A stretch of 64,000 nucleotides of DNA from Caldilineaceae bacterium (GTDB lineage Bacteria; Chloroflexota; Anaerolineae; Caldilineales; Caldilineaceae), in contig WTGY01000140.1 in assembly GCA_011523365.1 (NCBI GenBank), positions 1 through 64,000 on the forward strand, written 5' to 3'. Below are positions 44,215 to 54,187 of the stretch, one piece after another (the first letter of the stretch is position 1; every line of letters starts with the position of its first letter). The notes under the pieces are model-generated. The model saw only the letters and a program-made list of their open reading frames with translations, did not search any database and was not told where the DNA came from. The translations under genes were made by a program, and so were the position numbers.

Positions 44215-45363
44215 ATGAGCCAGTACATTCTCGATGCTCGCACTGCAGTGCCCCACTTCCCTGGCATCGGACGCTACGTCAGCAACCTTGCACTGGCTCT
44301 GACGCCCCTGCTCAGCGCCGGAGAAAGCCTGACCATTCTTGACGTCCCGCCACCCTCCGCGCTGCGAGATACGTCAGCGTGCGCCCCGGAGTTGGAGCCT
44401 GACGCCAGACTGCCCGGCACAACTATCACCACGCCTGTATCGCCTTTCGACATCCGGCAGCAGTGGCAGATTCCGTTCCTTCTCAAACGACTTCGGGCCG
44501 GCGCCGCAGCGGCCTACCACAGTCCTTACTACCTGATGCCCTACCGCACAACGCTGCCCACCCTCCTGACCTTCTATGACGTCATCCCCCTCAAATTCCC
44601 GCAGACCGTCCCGGCCAGCGCGAGACTCCTCTTTCGATTGGCCGCCACCCTCGCCCTGCGCGCTTCAAACCATGTCGTCGCCATTTCCAACGCCGCCCGC
44701 TGCGATCTTATCAGCTGCTTTCGCGTCCCTGCCTCCAAAGTCAGCGTCACACCCCTTGCAGCCGCCGCCCGCTACCGACCCCAGCCAGCCAACGAAGTCG
44801 GCCGTGTTCGCCAAAAGTACCGTCTTCCCGAACAGTTCCTTCTCTATCTCGGCATAAACAAACCCCACAAGAACCTGCCCGCCCTCATCGACGCCTACGC
44901 CCAGTTGGCCTCGCGGCATGCGCCCCCACTCGTCATCGCCGGCGCCTGGGATCATCGCTACCCTCAAGCCAATGAGCGCGCCGCACACTTCCAGCTCGAT
45001 GACGCCGTCCGCTTCCTCGGCCCCGTGAACGAGCGCGACCTGCCCGCCCTTTACAGCGCCGCGACACTGTTCGTCTTTCCCAGCCTCTACGAAGGGTTCG
45101 GCCTTCCCGTCCTTGAGGCGATGGCCTGTGGGACGCCGGTAGCCTGCTCAAACACTCCGGGCCTGGCGGAAGTCGCTGGCGACGCCGCCCTCCTTTTCGA
45201 CCCCCTCTCCGTCACCGAGATCAGGAATGCACTGGTCGAGCTTATCGAGGATCGTCGCCAGCGCGCCCGGCGCGCCGAACAGGGGCTGGCGCGGGCCGGC
45301 CTCTATAGCTGGCAGGCGACCGCCCAAGCTACGCTCCGCTGCTATCGCCAACTGCTGGAGTAA
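44215..45363 (+). CDS. Family 4 glycosyltransferase (GT-B fold), end of glycan locus
   Basis: The 382-residue glycosyltransferase starts YILDARTAVPHFPGIGRYV. It has the donor motif YLGINKPHKNLPALI and the pair in YEGFGLPVLEAMACGTPV. It resembles mannosyltransferases such as MtfB by layout. It is the last gene of the locus and is convergent with coaX after 38 bases. No clear terminator separates them. Confidence 0.9.
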   Translation: MSQYILDARTAVPHFPGIGRYVSNLALALTPLLSAGESLTILDVPPPSALRDTSACAPELEPDARLPGTTITTPVSPFDIRQQWQIPFLLKRLRAGAAAAYHSPYYLMPYRTTLPTLLTFYDVIPLKFPQTVPASARLLFRLAATLALRASNHVVAISNAARCDLISCFRVPASKVSVTPLAAAARYRPQPANEVGRVRQKYRLPEQFLLYLGINKPHKNLPALIDAYAQLASRHAPPLVIAGAWDHRYPQANERAAHFQLDDAVRFLGPVNERDLPALYSAATLFVFPSLYEGFGLPVLEAMACGTPVACSNTPGLAEVAGDAALLFDPLSVTEIRNALVELIEDRRQRARRAEQGLARAGLYSWQATAQATLRCYRQLLE

Positions 45364-45401
45364 AGGAGTGAGGGCTGCGAGAGATGAAGTCCGATAAAAC
45401 C

Positions 45402-46220
45402 TTAGTTGCTTACGACATTGAGCCCATAAATGGCGCGGATTCCGGCCAGCGTAAGCCAGGGATCGTAATGGTCGATCGAGTCTGTCATCGGCGTGATGAC
45501 ATGCCCCAGTCCACCTGTGGAAACGACCGTGACAGGGGAATCCAACTCATTGCGGATGCGGGTAAGGAGTCCATCGACCAGTCCCGCATAGCCTAGAACG
45601 ATCCCCGATCGCAGGGCCTCGTCGGTATCGCGGCCGACAGCCGAGGAAGGAGGACTAAATTCGACCGCCTTTGAGGCCGGCGTGAATTCGCCAAACACTT
45701 CTGCCAGTTCTGCCAGGCCCGGGGCGGCGACCTTCAGCGACTCGGCGGCTATAGCAAGGCCTGGGGCAATGGCCCCGCCGCGGAATCGCCCCTCTTCGTC
45801 CACCACATTGAACGTCGTCGCCGTGCCGAAGTCAACGGCAACCGCCGCCCCCGTTGTACGCTCCCGCACCGCCGCTGCGTCGGCAAGCCGGTCCATCCCC
45901 ACATGGTCCGGGTTCCTGACGTCCAGCACCATGCCAAGTTCCATCCGCTGGTGCAGCACCAGCGGCTCGCGGCCAAGGATATCCTGCAACGTCCCCCTCC
46001 ACAGTTCAGTCAACGGAGCCACTACGCTGCACAAAGCTGCCCCCTCAAACTCTGCAGCGCCAAGACCGTTTTCCTGCCAGACTCGGGAGAGAGACCGCCC
46101 GACCGTTTCCGGACGGCTCCGTCGCTCCGTCGGCAGCCGCCAGGCGGCAACGGGGGCATCGTCGTCGCCAAACGCGCCCAGGACGGTGCTGCTGTTTCCG
46201 ATGTCGATAGTCAAGAGCAT
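45402..46220 (-). CDS. coaX: Type III pantothenate kinase
   Basis: The 272-residue kinase phosphorylates pantothenate in the first step of coenzyme A synthesis. The ASKHA phosphate-binding motif TIDIGNSST is at residues 4-12. NPDHVGMDRLADA holds the family's G-x-DR segment (GMDR here, often GADR) and AVDFGTATTFNVVD is the second phosphate motif. Length is normal for CoaX. The ATG has no strong ribosome binding site. It lies 69 bases downstream of the VanW gene on the same strand. Confidence 0.95.
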   Translation of the reverse strand: MLLTIDIGNSSTVLGAFGDDDAPVAAWRLPTERRSRPETVGRSLSRVWQENGLGAAEFEGAALCSVVAPLTELWRGTLQDILGREPLVLHQRMELGMVLDVRNPDHVGMDRLADAAAVRERTTGAAVAVDFGTATTFNVVDEEGRFRGGAIAPGLAIAAESLKVAAPGLAELAEVFGEFTPASKAVEFSPPSSAVGRDTDEALRSGIVLGYAGLVDGLLTRIRNELDSPVTVVSTGGLGHVITPMTDSIDHYDPWLTLAGIRAIYGLNVVSN

Positions 46221-46289
46221 TGTAGGTGGGACAAAACGGGGGGCTTCAAGCGGAGAGAAGGACCTGGTTTCCGGGTAGCGCCGGTTCGC

Positions 46290-48236
46290 TCAGCCACCTC
46301 CGCCACTGTTCCCTTCCGATTGCGGGGTCGCGGACGGCTCCTCTTTGACATCGGTCACGCCGGGGATGACGGTACCTGGACCGTACAAGTACATCGCGTT
46401 CCAGGGCCGGTAGACCGACCTGATCGGATCCTCCCGAGTCTGGCCATTCTCTGTGACCTTGCGAATGACCGTCGCGGTCAGGCCATCATTGGCCCACTCC
46501 ACCTGCTTGATCTGCCCGGCTTCCAGACTGGCGTCTTCCTGGTAAATCGGTTCGCCGGGCTCCTTGATATCCTCGTACACCGCCTCACCGATTTCCACCA
46601 CTCTGTCCGGCCTTGTACCGTAAAACCGGAAAGTGAGAATCCCTTCCACGCTGTCCACTACAGGCTGGATCAGCAGATGCGCGTCAGTATCATTGAGGAA
46701 TCTGAGGTCAACGTACGGAGTGTATATCGTCGCGTCGAATCCAGGGTCGCCGTACCAGCTCACCACGTAGCCGTGATTGTGGCGCTCAAGAAAAGGAAAA
46801 CCCCCTTCCAGCGCCGCCCGGAAAACCGTAGTGCTCACCTGGCAGACGCCTCCACCCACGCCGACAGCCGTGCGGTCCCCCCAGATAATGGCCGAATCCT
46901 CAAATCCGTTGGCCCCGCTCACCGCCTCAATCGCCGAATTGAAACTGAAGACACCGTTGGGTGGAACGACCACGCCCACGAGTTTCTCTGCCGCGACTTC
47001 GATGTTGTAAACGCGCGTGCTGCTGCTGCCCTTAAAGTACGTGCTGCCGCTGGCGACCAGCTCTCTGATTCCCAGTTCGTTCACCCGGCTGGAATCGACC
47101 GCGGGGGGAATGGAGAAAATCGGCAGCGCACCGGTCCGCACGTCGGTGGTCAGCGCGTTGCGAACAGCCTCGATCGTCAGGTCGACGTTCAGGCGCTGGC
47201 CCGCCCTGCTCGGCTGTAGTACCGTCAGCGTTGACGTCGCATCGTCAAAGCGCAGGCGCGCATCCTGGGCGGGATAGGAAACCTGATTCGCCCAGCCCTC
47301 GACCACGAAGCGCAGGGCCTCTTCATTGAGAAAACTGGGATCTCCCCCAGGCATTATTCTCTGCAACAGTGCCGCGTCAAGCGCAAATGCAGTCCCGGAT
47401 GCTTCGTGCCGCAAAACGACCGGCTGCGAGGCCGCGAGACCACCTGAAATGCTATCGAAGGCGGGTGAACCGGCGCTCGCACTGTTCTGTGACGAGTCCC
47501 CAGCCGCGCTCTGGGGCGGCGCAGTGCTGTAAGTCTGCAGAGGCACCGTTCCCGATCGGCCGCTCGCCAGCTGCGCCAGTATGAGGTGAGCCGTCGCAGC
47601 CACATCAACGTCAAGTCCCGGCTGCGGCGGAACCGAAACTTCGCCAATCTGGATGGCAGGGCGGCTCGGCCGCCGCACTTCGGAGGCCGCGTCGCCGACG
47701 GCCTGGCGCACAACGCCTTCACTGATAAACACCTCCGGCCACACCGTCTGTTTGCCGTTGAAGGCCCGCCACTGGCCGAGGATACGCTCCAACAGGCTCC
47801 CCTGCCGCCCGACATGATAAGCGAAGTTGACTGCCCCCTCCAGGTCTGCCTCCGGCGTCAGCAGCTCGGCTCCCAGCGCCCACCGTCTGACCGCAGTTCT
47901 TGCTGCCCCGGTGCCCTCTGTAGTTTGGGGATTGAGTTCGAGGAAGATGGGCGCCAGCGGATAAGGCGTCAACTCACGGTGCAGGCGCAACAGTGCCGAC
48001 GCACGCGTCTCGCCGCCCACGGGCACCCCGGCCACGCGCACGCCGCTGAAGATACGGTCCGTGTGCCAGAACTGCCAGCCGGCAAAGGCGCCGGCAACAG
48101 CCACAACCGCTACGCACAACCAGATTAGAATGAACTCGACGCCGCTGGGGGGCCTGCCCTGAGCCGTAGCTGGGCCGCGAAGATCCCGCATCGGTACAAT
48201 CTGTCGTCCTGGGGGCAATGGGACAGTTGAACTCAT
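46290..48236 (-). CDS. VanW-family cell-surface protein with G5-like C-terminus
   Basis: The 648-residue protein is predicted to be anchored by one N-terminal membrane helix (about residues 33-55) with the rest outside. After the anchor come about 300 residues resembling the peptidoglycan-binding PG_binding_4 domain. The VanW domain follows, with NGVFSFNSAIEAVSG, VGVGGGVCQVSTTVFRA and the conserved HNHGYVVSWYG. Near residues 555-620 is a G5-like domain (EPGEPIYQEDASLEAGQ), and a Gly/Ser tail ends the protein. VanW proteins occur in vancomycin-resistance operons and widely in Gram-positive-like cell walls; the biochemical role is unsettled. A housekeeping envelope role is more likely here than resistance. 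Confidence 0.9.
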   Translation of the reverse strand: MSSTVPLPPGRQIVPMRDLRGPATAQGRPPSGVEFILIWLCVAVVAVAGAFAGWQFWHTDRIFSGVRVAGVPVGGETRASALLRLHRELTPYPLAPIFLELNPQTTEGTGAARTAVRRWALGAELLTPEADLEGAVNFAYHVGRQGSLLERILGQWRAFNGKQTVWPEVFISEGVVRQAVGDAASEVRRPSRPAIQIGEVSVPPQPGLDVDVAATAHLILAQLASGRSGTVPLQTYSTAPPQSAAGDSSQNSASAGSPAFDSISGGLAASQPVVLRHEASGTAFALDAALLQRIMPGGDPSFLNEEALRFVVEGWANQVSYPAQDARLRFDDATSTLTVLQPSRAGQRLNVDLTIEAVRNALTTDVRTGALPIFSIPPAVDSSRVNELGIRELVASGSTYFKGSSSTRVYNIEVAAEKLVGVVVPPNGVFSFNSAIEAVSGANGFEDSAIIWGDRTAVGVGGGVCQVSTTVFRAALEGGFPFLERHNHGYVVSWYGDPGFDATIYTPYVDLRFLNDTDAHLLIQPVVDSVEGILTFRFYGTRPDRVVEIGEAVYEDIKEPGEPIYQEDASLEAGQIKQVEWANDGLTATVIRKVTENGQTREDPIRSVYRPWNAMYLYGPGTVIPGVTDVKEEPSATPQSEGNSGGGG

Positions 48237-48361
48237 CAGATTCAGTGCTTCATGGTAGAGTCGCGGGCGATACGGACAGTTGCTGCAGGATTCCCTACCC
48301 TGTCTTTCCCCGAAACCACTGCTTTTGGGAACCGAGATCGCCGCAAACTGGAATCACAATG

Positions 48362-49966
48362 TTACGAACTCAACTGAGGGACAATATACAGGAACGGTAT
48401 GGCAATGTCCAGAGCAACCACTGCCACGAACAGGCAGATATACACGATCGTACGCAATTCACCGCCATTGCGTAGCCCATCAGACGCGTCCAAAGAAGCA
48501 CCGTCCTGATCCCCAACTCCGATGGCGCCAAAGACCCGGCTAACACGGCCGCAGAGCAGCCTGTAAATCAGCATGCCGAGGCCGGCAATCCCGAACAGCA
48601 GCAGGGTCCACCTGTCGTCCGTTCCACCCGCCAGCGTCGCAAAGGCAAAGTGTGCGCCTGCCCCCGCCAGCAGGACGCCACCCGCGACGAGACTGGCCCG
48701 CCTTTCGAGTACTGCCCACCAACCTATGGCGAAGAGCAGACTCCACGCCGGCAGCGCCGGAAAAAGATAGCGGCCCTGGTGCTGGATGAACCCCAGATTA
48801 TACCAGCCATAGGCACCAAGTGTCGCCAGCCACAGCAGCAACAGAGTCATCCCGGGAGAAGAGAGGAAGCGAGACCACGGCCACTCATTGCGATTCACCC
48901 CCGCCCGCAATCGGAAGAGGATGCCCACCGCTGCCATAGCTGTCAGAATGTATAAAACCGTATAGACGCGGGCATCCATAAAGACGCCCAGCCAGCCAAA
49001 CACGCCCCAGAAGCTCTTGCTGGTAAACGTCCACGCCCTCTCCCAATACGCGCCCCAACCGTGCTCCGCGATCCAGTCCGCCGCCGTCGGCTGCCCGGTC
49101 ACGACCGCATCGTGCCAGTTGAGGCCGAGGATGTCCAGATTCCCGTATACCAGGCTGTTTCGGATCCACCACGGTAATCCGAGCAGCAATGCAGGCCCTA
49201 CTGCCAGCGCCAGCCGCACAGCCAGCTCTACCGCCCGCGTCCTGCCGGCGGACACCGGCCAGACTGACTGAAAGATGACCACAATCAGTGCGACAGGCAG
49301 AAGCGTATACGCAGTCGCCTTCGTGAGAAAGCCAAGTCCAATGAGGATCCCTGCTGACAGCAGATGGCCCGCCGCACTATCAACACCGCTCTCAGCACTC
49401 AACCGCTGCCACCGCAACAGCGCCAGCACCGTTCCGGCGATCAACAGTTCCGCCAGGGCATCGTTGTTGACCGACGCCATCAGCGCCGCGTGCATAGGCA
49501 GAAAGGCTGCAAAAGCGGCCGCCCCCAGCGCGATGTGAGGCGACCCGGGAACTACCTCACGCGCACACAGGAGAACCAGCAGCACGACGCCCCCGCCCAG
49601 CACAACGCCGAAAAGCCGTAAGGCCAGCAGTTCGCCCTGGCCCAACCAGTAGACCGGGACCGCGAGCAGATAGTAAAGAGGAGGCTGATGGGACTCGTAG
49701 CGGACCGCTTCTATCGACAGGTCCGGCGGAAACTTCTCCGCCTTCAGGCGCGCGAGGTACTCTTCGTCATAATCGCCCATCCGCAGCACCGGCAACCGCC
49801 TTTCGGCCGCAATATGGGCAATGTAATTGTAGTGGGCCGGCTCGTCCGGGTTTTGCCAGCGCGGAGTCTTGACTGCGAAGAGTGTGCCCAGGGCCGCATA
49901 GACGATCAGAATCGAAGCCAGAACATAGGCGGATGCATCGAACCCTCTGCGCATGGGCCCTTTCAC
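48362..49966 (-). CDS. Membrane glycosyltransferase, GT39/ArnT-like (GT-C fold)
   Basis: The 534-residue polytopic membrane protein has roughly 11-13 hydrophobic segments. The first extracytoplasmic loop carries the acidic motif NPDEPAHYNYI, and the later YESHQPPLYYLL is typical of lipid-phosphate-sugar-dependent GT-C enzymes. These transfer sugars from polyprenyl phosphate to proteins or lipids outside the membrane. The start is a GTG 3 bases after the metG stop, with GGAG about 12 bases upstream; an ATG 12 bases downstream is a plausible alternative. It is co-directional with metG. Confidence 0.82.
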   Translation of the reverse strand: MKGPMRRGFDASAYVLASILIVYAALGTLFAVKTPRWQNPDEPAHYNYIAHIAAERRLPVLRMGDYDEEYLARLKAEKFPPDLSIEAVRYESHQPPLYYLLAVPVYWLGQGELLALRLFGVVLGGGVVLLVLLCAREVVPGSPHIALGAAAFAAFLPMHAALMASVNNDALAELLIAGTVLALLRWQRLSAESGVDSAAGHLLSAGILIGLGFLTKATAYTLLPVALIVVIFQSVWPVSAGRTRAVELAVRLALAVGPALLLGLPWWIRNSLVYGNLDILGLNWHDAVVTGQPTAADWIAEHGWGAYWERAWTFTSKSFWGVFGWLGVFMDARVYTVLYILTAMAAVGILFRLRAGVNRNEWPWSRFLSSPGMTLLLLWLATLGAYGWYNLGFIQHQGRYLFPALPAWSLLFAIGWWAVLERRASLVAGGVLLAGAGAHFAFATLAGGTDDRWTLLLFGIAGLGMLIYRLLCGRVSRVFGAIGVGDQDGASLDASDGLRNGGELRTIVYICLFVAVVALDIAIPFLYIVPQLSS

Positions 49967-49969
49967 GCG

Positions 49970-51796
<1,827 letters not shown>

Positions 51797-51926
51797 CGGT
51801 CATCCTCCGAGTAGCTTGGGGCGAACTCACCCTCTCGGCTCGTTTCTACGCCAGGTGGACTGCCGGTCAACTCGATTGAAATCTTCCCTGAATCTGAGAG
51901 GATTCGCGCCCTTTGCGTCGGGCAAT

Positions 51927-51946
51927 AGGCGGGGTCTCCCCTGCCT
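51927..51946 (-). other. Hairpin in the metG leader
   Basis: AGGC-GGGG-TCT-CCCC-T-GCCT forms an 8-base-pair stem with a single bulge, about 130 bases upstream of the metG ATG. It could be part of a leader RNA structure. No conserved riboswitch motif is recognised. Confidence 0.35.
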
Positions 51947-52133
51947 CAGGTCAGTTACACCAGCCTGCTTCTGCCCCGCAACTCATTATATCTGTCCCAA
52001 TTCATAAGTAGCAAAAGTATGCGCCAACTCGTCCGCATCCCAAAAAGGACGCAAACTCTCCCATGCCTAACGTCGCAGCCGACCCCCAAACAATCTCGCG
52101 CTCAACTCTGAGCCAGGCCAAGCGCAGAAACTG

Positions 52134-52340
52134 CCCCTAACCACTAATAACTAAAAACTGACTACTAAAAACTGCTTTTATGGGCGGTCGGGCCTATTCG
52201 GCCCTCCCTTGTGCGGGGGCTCCGCCCCCGCAACGCCCCCCCCTAAGACGTGCCTCATCGACCGGGTGTCGACATTGGTGACAGGTGCCTAATCGAAGGT
52301 GCCCAGCCAGACCCCGCCCCGCCAGTCCCATCGAATCCCC
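52134..52340 (+). repeat. Dispersed intergenic double-hairpin repeat, copy 2
   Basis: This is the second copy of the element at 9012-9192, in the same orientation and again in a divergent intergenic gap. The core starts at 52182. Hairpin one is GGGCC-TATTC-GGCCC (52190-52204) and hairpin two is CGGGGGC-TCC-GCCCCCG (52214-52230). The C-run after the hairpins is two bases longer than in copy 1. The left part carries an extra A-rich stretch with ACTAAAAACTG twice. Confidence 0.8.
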
Positions 52341-52520
52341 TCATGGCCAGCCTTTGTGCCAGCCCTGGCCCCACAAATCAAACGACCTCCCAACTGAGGC
52401 TGGCCCTGACGGCTGCCCGCCTCTGCTCCAAAAGCCGGCGCACAATCCCAGCCACCGCCGGCATGGATTCCCAGCCTGTTCCTACCCCAGATCCGGGATG
52501 CCCCCGCCTCAACCGCTCGA

Positions 52521-52550
52521 TTCCGAGAAACAGGGGGCTGCTGCTATAAT
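52521..52550 (+). promoter_or_regulatory. Possible promoter for the YesL-like gene
   Basis: A perfect TATAAT (52545-52550) is preceded at 18 bases by TTCCGA (52521-52526), a weak -35. The ATG at 52640 lies 90 bases downstream. Confidence 0.4.
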
Positions 52551-52639
52551 GGCAAAGAAATTTTTCTCGGGCCTGGGCCAGCCTCGAAAACGGGGCTTCC
52601 CTTGGTCCGCGCAGCAGCCAAGCGGCAGACGGAACTGAT

Positions 52640-53266
52640 ATGAAAGCATTCACAGTCATGTGGCGCACGATTAAGGCGCTCTATGAAGATCTGCTCCTAT
52701 GGGTCTGGCTAAGCGTCCTCTGGTGGGTCGGGATTTTCCTGATATTGCCTGCGGGCCCGGTGACGGCAGGTATCCACAACGCGGCCAACCGCGTCGCCAA
52801 CTACCGCAGGGTGGAGAGCGGATTCTTCTGGGATGGCGCAAAGTCCACGATCGGCAAGAGCTGGCTCCTGCTCGGCATTAACCTGCTGATGATCGCCGGC
52901 GTCTCAGTAAACATCCGTTTCTACGGCGCCAGCACCGCCAGTTGGGCCCAGATCATCAGTATCGTTTGGGTCTGGATCCTGATCATCGTTCTCATGGCGG
53001 GTCAATACTTTTTTCCCTTGCTCTGGCAGCAGGACGAAATGAGTATCAAGATGGTCCTCAGAAACGCCTTCATTCTCGCCCTGCGCCACCCTCTCTATAC
53101 CTTTCTCATGTTCCTCTTCCAGGTCCTGTTGCTCGTCGTCAGTTTCGTTACCGTCTTGCCAATCTTTCTACTCACCCCGGCGGCGGTCGTGTTGGCAATG
53201 AACTTCAGCTTGGTCGGCTTGCTGCAGGAACTGGATCTTGCGCCGGAGCCGCCGCCGGGCGCGTAA
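52640..53266 (+). CDS. YesL-like (DUF624-type) membrane protein
   Basis: The 208-residue integral membrane protein has about five hydrophobic segments (near residues 20-45, 75-95, 105-130, 150-175 and 175-195) and a polar stretch LWQQDEMSIKMVLRNAF, as in YesL/DUF624 proteins. In Bacillus these sit beside carbohydrate ABC transporters and two-component genes, with unknown function. Here it stands alone before the molybdenum hydroxylase genes with a 55-base gap. Assignment rests on topology and the LPAGPVTAG-like segment. Confidence 0.65.
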   Translation: MKAFTVMWRTIKALYEDLLLWVWLSVLWWVGIFLILPAGPVTAGIHNAANRVANYRRVESGFFWDGAKSTIGKSWLLLGINLLMIAGVSVNIRFYGASTASWAQIISIVWVWILIIVLMAGQYFFPLLWQQDEMSIKMVLRNAFILALRHPLYTFLMFLFQVLLLVVSFVTVLPIFLLTPAAVVLAMNFSLVGLLQELDLAPEPPPGA

Positions 53267-53321
53267 CTCCTACACAGGTTATCCGCACCACGTTTCCCAT
53301 TTCCAAAAACTTAGACCAACA

Positions 53322-54140
53322 ATGGCAATTCTCGCGGAATATCACAGACCAAAGACCCTGAACGACGCGCTCGATCTGCTGGCTGATAGTACCGCACGGC
53401 GCCTACCCCTGGCCGGGGGCACCCATCTCGTGGGAGCTCTGGAAACGCGGCAGCGGCGCGACGTCGACGGCGTTGTCGACCTGGCCGCCCTGGAACTGTC
53501 CTACATCAGGCAAGTCGATTCCAGCCTGCATGTCGGAGCGATGACAACCCTCACTGAACTGGTCGAACATCCTCAATGCGCAGATCTGGCCGCCGGCATC
53601 CTGCCGGCTACCGCCCGCTTTGAAGGGCCGCAGAACCTGCGCAACGCCGCCACAGTCGGCGGCCTCGTCGCACTTGCCGAGCCCGACAGCGAACCGTTCG
53701 CCGCCTTACTGGCGCTCAACGCCTCGGTCGTAGCCGTCGACAGAGACGGTGGCGAGTCGCACCGGCTGTTGGAAGATTTCACCCTTTCCAACCCTCGGTC
53801 CTCGCAAGGTCCCATCTTAATTACCGAGATTCAGTTGCCCCTTGTCCATGCCGTAGCCGGCCACGCGCGTATTGCCCGATCGCCGATGGACAGGTGCATC
53901 GTTGCCGCAGTTGCTGTCGCCGCCGCCAACGGCGATCTCTCCCGGAGAGGGACCTCCAGCGGCGGAAACCGCGCAGATTCGACACGGACTGCCCTCTGCG
54001 GCGTTGATACCCGGCCCCGAATTGCTGGTGGACCGCTCCTCCCCACAAGCGATTACAAAGCAAGCGGCGAATACAGGTTGGCCATGGCCGAAGTCGTGGG
54101 CCGGCGGGCGCGGACTGACGCTTCAGGCTCTCACCCATAG
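53322..54140 (+). CDS. FAD-binding subunit of a molybdenum hydroxylase (CoxM/CutM-type)
   Basis: The 272-residue subunit should carry FAD and pass electrons from the Fe-S/Mo subunit to an acceptor. The two FAD loops are recognisable but altered. The AGGTD loop reads AGGTH (residues 31-35), and the T-x-GGN loop reads TVGGL near residue 111. The C-terminal CO-dehydrogenase-flavoprotein domain ends with TSDYKASGEYRLAMAEV. The ATG at 53322 was chosen because the family begins right after it. It is encoded 47 bases before the fused large subunit. The loop changes parallel the cysteine loss in that partner. Confidence 0.82.
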   Translation: MAILAEYHRPKTLNDALDLLADSTARRLPLAGGTHLVGALETRQRRDVDGVVDLAALELSYIRQVDSSLHVGAMTTLTELVEHPQCADLAAGILPATARFEGPQNLRNAATVGGLVALAEPDSEPFAALLALNASVVAVDRDGGESHRLLEDFTLSNPRSSQGPILITEIQLPLVHAVAGHARIARSPMDRCIVAAVAVAAANGDLSRRGTSSGGNRADSTRTALCGVDTRPRIAGGPLLPTSDYKASGEYRLAMAEVVGRRARTDASGSHP

Positions 54141-54187
54141 CCGGGAGACCTTGCAGACCACTGGCCTCAAACCACTACATCCAAATC

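Larger units (their letters stand above)
51797..52639. other. Divergent intergenic region between metG and YesL-like gene
   Basis: This 843-base gap contains a hairpin in the metG leader (51927-51946), the second copy of the dispersed repeat (52134-52340) and a weak plus-strand promoter (52521-52550). I looked for a T-box or SAM riboswitch before metG and did not find a recognisable one. Confidence 0.6.

Noticed and set aside
46290-48236. Vancomycin-resistance locus
   Set aside because: VanW-domain proteins are widespread; no vanHAX, vanRS or ligase genes are near, so resistance is not supported.
51797-51960. T-box or SAM riboswitch before metG
   Set aside because: Only a simple hairpin and a GAGGGTG-like stretch were found; the conserved T-box AGGGUGGNACCGCG core is absent.
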